From contig NZ_JAMONU010000185.1 of assembly GCF_027066465.1 (NCBI RefSeq), forward strand, positions 1 through 5,957: a stretch of DNA of 5,957 nucleotides, read 5' to 3'. Below are positions 5,298-5,957 of this stretch, in pieces. Each line of letters starts with the position of its first letter. Within the stretch, counting starts at the first letter, position 1. The stretch comes from Thermococcus sp. (GTDB lineage Archaea; Methanobacteriota_B; Thermococci; Thermococcales; Thermococcaceae). Both the position numbers and the translations under genes were made by a program. The notes under the pieces were generated by a model that saw only the letters and a list, made by a program, of their open reading frames with translations, did no database searches and was not told the DNA's origin.

Positions 5298-5328
5298 TTT
5301 TAAGGGGTTTCGGCCGAAAAGCATAAAC
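5298..5328. promoter_or_regulatory. Divergent promoter region of ychF and the MBL gene with 12-base palindrome
   Basis: TTTTAA (5298-5303), read leftward as TTAAAA, is a candidate TATA box about 25 bases before a ychF transcript start near 5278. CGAAAAGCATAAAC (5315-5328), read rightward, looks like a BRE plus TATA and predicts a start near 5348 for the MBL gene. Between them lies TTTCGGCCGAAA (5308-5319), a perfect palindrome that overlaps the presumed rightward BRE. A protein bound there could control both promoters. The boxes are modest matches and no regulator is identified. Confidence 0.4.
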
Positions 5329-5359
5329 GCTCCCGAGGTCATTATACCCGGTGGTTCCC

Positions 5360-5957
5360 TTGAGGGTTTACGTCCTGGTCGAGGACTACTCGGGCTATGA
5401 AAGCCCGTTTCTTGCACAGCACGGCGTCAGCTTCCTCATCGAGGCCGATGGAAAGAGAATTCTCTTCGATGCCGGCCAGAGCGCAGAGCCAATACTCCAC
5501 AACATGAAGCTCCTTGGAATAGAGCCGGCCTCAATAGACTACGTCTTCCTGAGCCACTGCCACTACGACCACACCGGCGGACTCTTGGGAATTTTAAGGG
5601 CCATTGAGAGGCGCGTTCCGGTTGTAGCACACCCCTCGATTTTCAGAAGGCACTTCATCACGAAGCCATACCTCCGCGAGGTCGGCGTCCCCTTTGGGCG
5701 AAAGGAAGTTGAGGAGCTCGCTGACCTCTACCTCACCGCCGACCCGCTCCCGATAACGAAGAACGTCCTCTCAACCGGCGAGATAGCAGAGAAGGAGGAC
5801 TTCGAGAGGACCGAGCTTGAGGTTTACACCATCGAGAACGGAAAGGTCGTGAGGGACGAGCTGAGGGACGACATGAGCCTCGTTGCCAAAACGCCGGAGG
5901 GCCTCGTTGTTGTGAGCGGTTGCAGTCACGCGGGGATAGTGAGCATAGTGAAGCACG
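5360..5957 (+). CDS. Metallo-beta-lactamase-fold hydrolase, MJ0301-like (COG1237), 3' end outside window
   Basis: The first 199 residues are present; the frame is still open at the window edge. The metal site motif LSHCHYDHTGG is clear (His66, His68, Asp70, His71), followed by AHPS with His91 and VVSGCSHAGI with His190. This order and FLIEADGKRILFDAGQS (25-41) match the COG1237 group. Members are annotated as 7,8-dihydropterin-6-methyl-4-(beta-D-ribofuranosyl)aminobenzene-5'-phosphate synthase, a proposed step in archaeal pterin cofactor synthesis; that role is borrowed from annotation and may not hold here. I chose the TTG at 5360 because GGTGG (5350-5354) precedes it at the same spacing as in neighbouring genes. 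An in-frame GTG at 5351 overlaps that site and is less likely. The gene is transcribed divergently from ychF across 92 bases. It has no signal peptide, so it should be cytoplasmic. Confidence 0.88.
   Translation, partial: MRVYVLVEDYSGYESPFLAQHGVSFLIEADGKRILFDAGQSAEPILHNMKLLGIEPASIDYVFLSHCHYDHTGGLLGILRAIERRVPVVAHPSIFRRHFITKPYLREVGVPFGRKEVEELADLYLTADPLPITKNVLSTGEIAEKEDFERTELEVYTIENGKVVRDELRDDMSLVAKTPEGLVVVSGCSHAGIVSIVKH

Noticed and set aside
5268..5417. Fifty-residue N-terminal extension of YchF
   Set aside because: YchF proteins begin at or near the M-E-I-G-V before the P-loop. The extension crosses the divergent promoter and the 5' end of the MBL gene, and a strong ribosome site precedes the ATG at 5267.
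5436..5956. Minus-strand open frames opposite the MBL gene
   Set aside because: The plus-strand frame carries complete metallo-beta-lactamase motifs; the opposing frames lack ribosome sites and motifs.

Overview
The window looks like chromosomal DNA from a hyperthermophilic euryarchaeon of the order Thermococcales (Thermococcus or Pyrococcus type). Signs of this are GGTGA-type Shine-Dalgarno sites 4-7 bases before the starts, TATA-like boxes instead of -35/-10 promoters, protein-coding density near 98%, Lys/Glu/Arg-rich proteins, and a C-terminal anchor of the CGP-CTERM type, which is known from this order. The assignment rests on reading the sequence by eye; no search was run. All eight genes read as intact or ordinary. 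No rRNA, tRNA, CRISPR array, insertion sequence or phage gene was seen.

Layout from left to right. Bases 1-95 hold no gene I can support, only a weak promoter and the ribosome site of alaX. alaX (96-737, +) is a trans-editing hydrolase for mischarged tRNA-Ala. It runs tail to tail, with a 2-base gap, into dacZ (740-1546, -), a cyclic di-AMP synthase. A 65-base divergent spacer with one TATA-like element and a 5-5-5 inverted repeat separates dacZ from a four-gene rightward cluster: ubiX (flavin prenyltransferase), an Lrp/AsnC regulator, a CYTH/CyaB protein and a secreted GH114/TM1410-like protein with a signal peptide and a CGP-CTERM anchor. The spacings are a 23-base overlap, a 1-base gap and a 14-base gap. 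A good BRE/TATA inside the 3' end of ubiX suggests the regulator and the genes after it also have their own promoter. The GH114-like gene overlaps the end of ychF (4074-5267, -) by 29 bases. ychF encodes a TGS-domain P-loop NTPase with an unusual G4 motif for its family. A 92-base divergent spacer with a perfect 12-base palindrome then leads to a metallo-beta-lactamase-fold protein (5360 to the window end, +), cut off by the window edge.

How the genes may work together. AlaX and YchF act on translation. UbiX makes prenyl-FMN, which archaea of this kind probably need for a UbiD-family decarboxylase in isoprenoid synthesis. DacZ makes a nucleotide second messenger, and its divergent neighbours include a regulator and a protein of a family that contains adenylate cyclases. 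That arrangement is suggestive but unproven. I see mostly housekeeping genes. The most interesting points are the possible operators in the three regulatory regions, the anchored GH114-like protein and the NKxD motif of YchF. I did not find a clear new multi-gene system.
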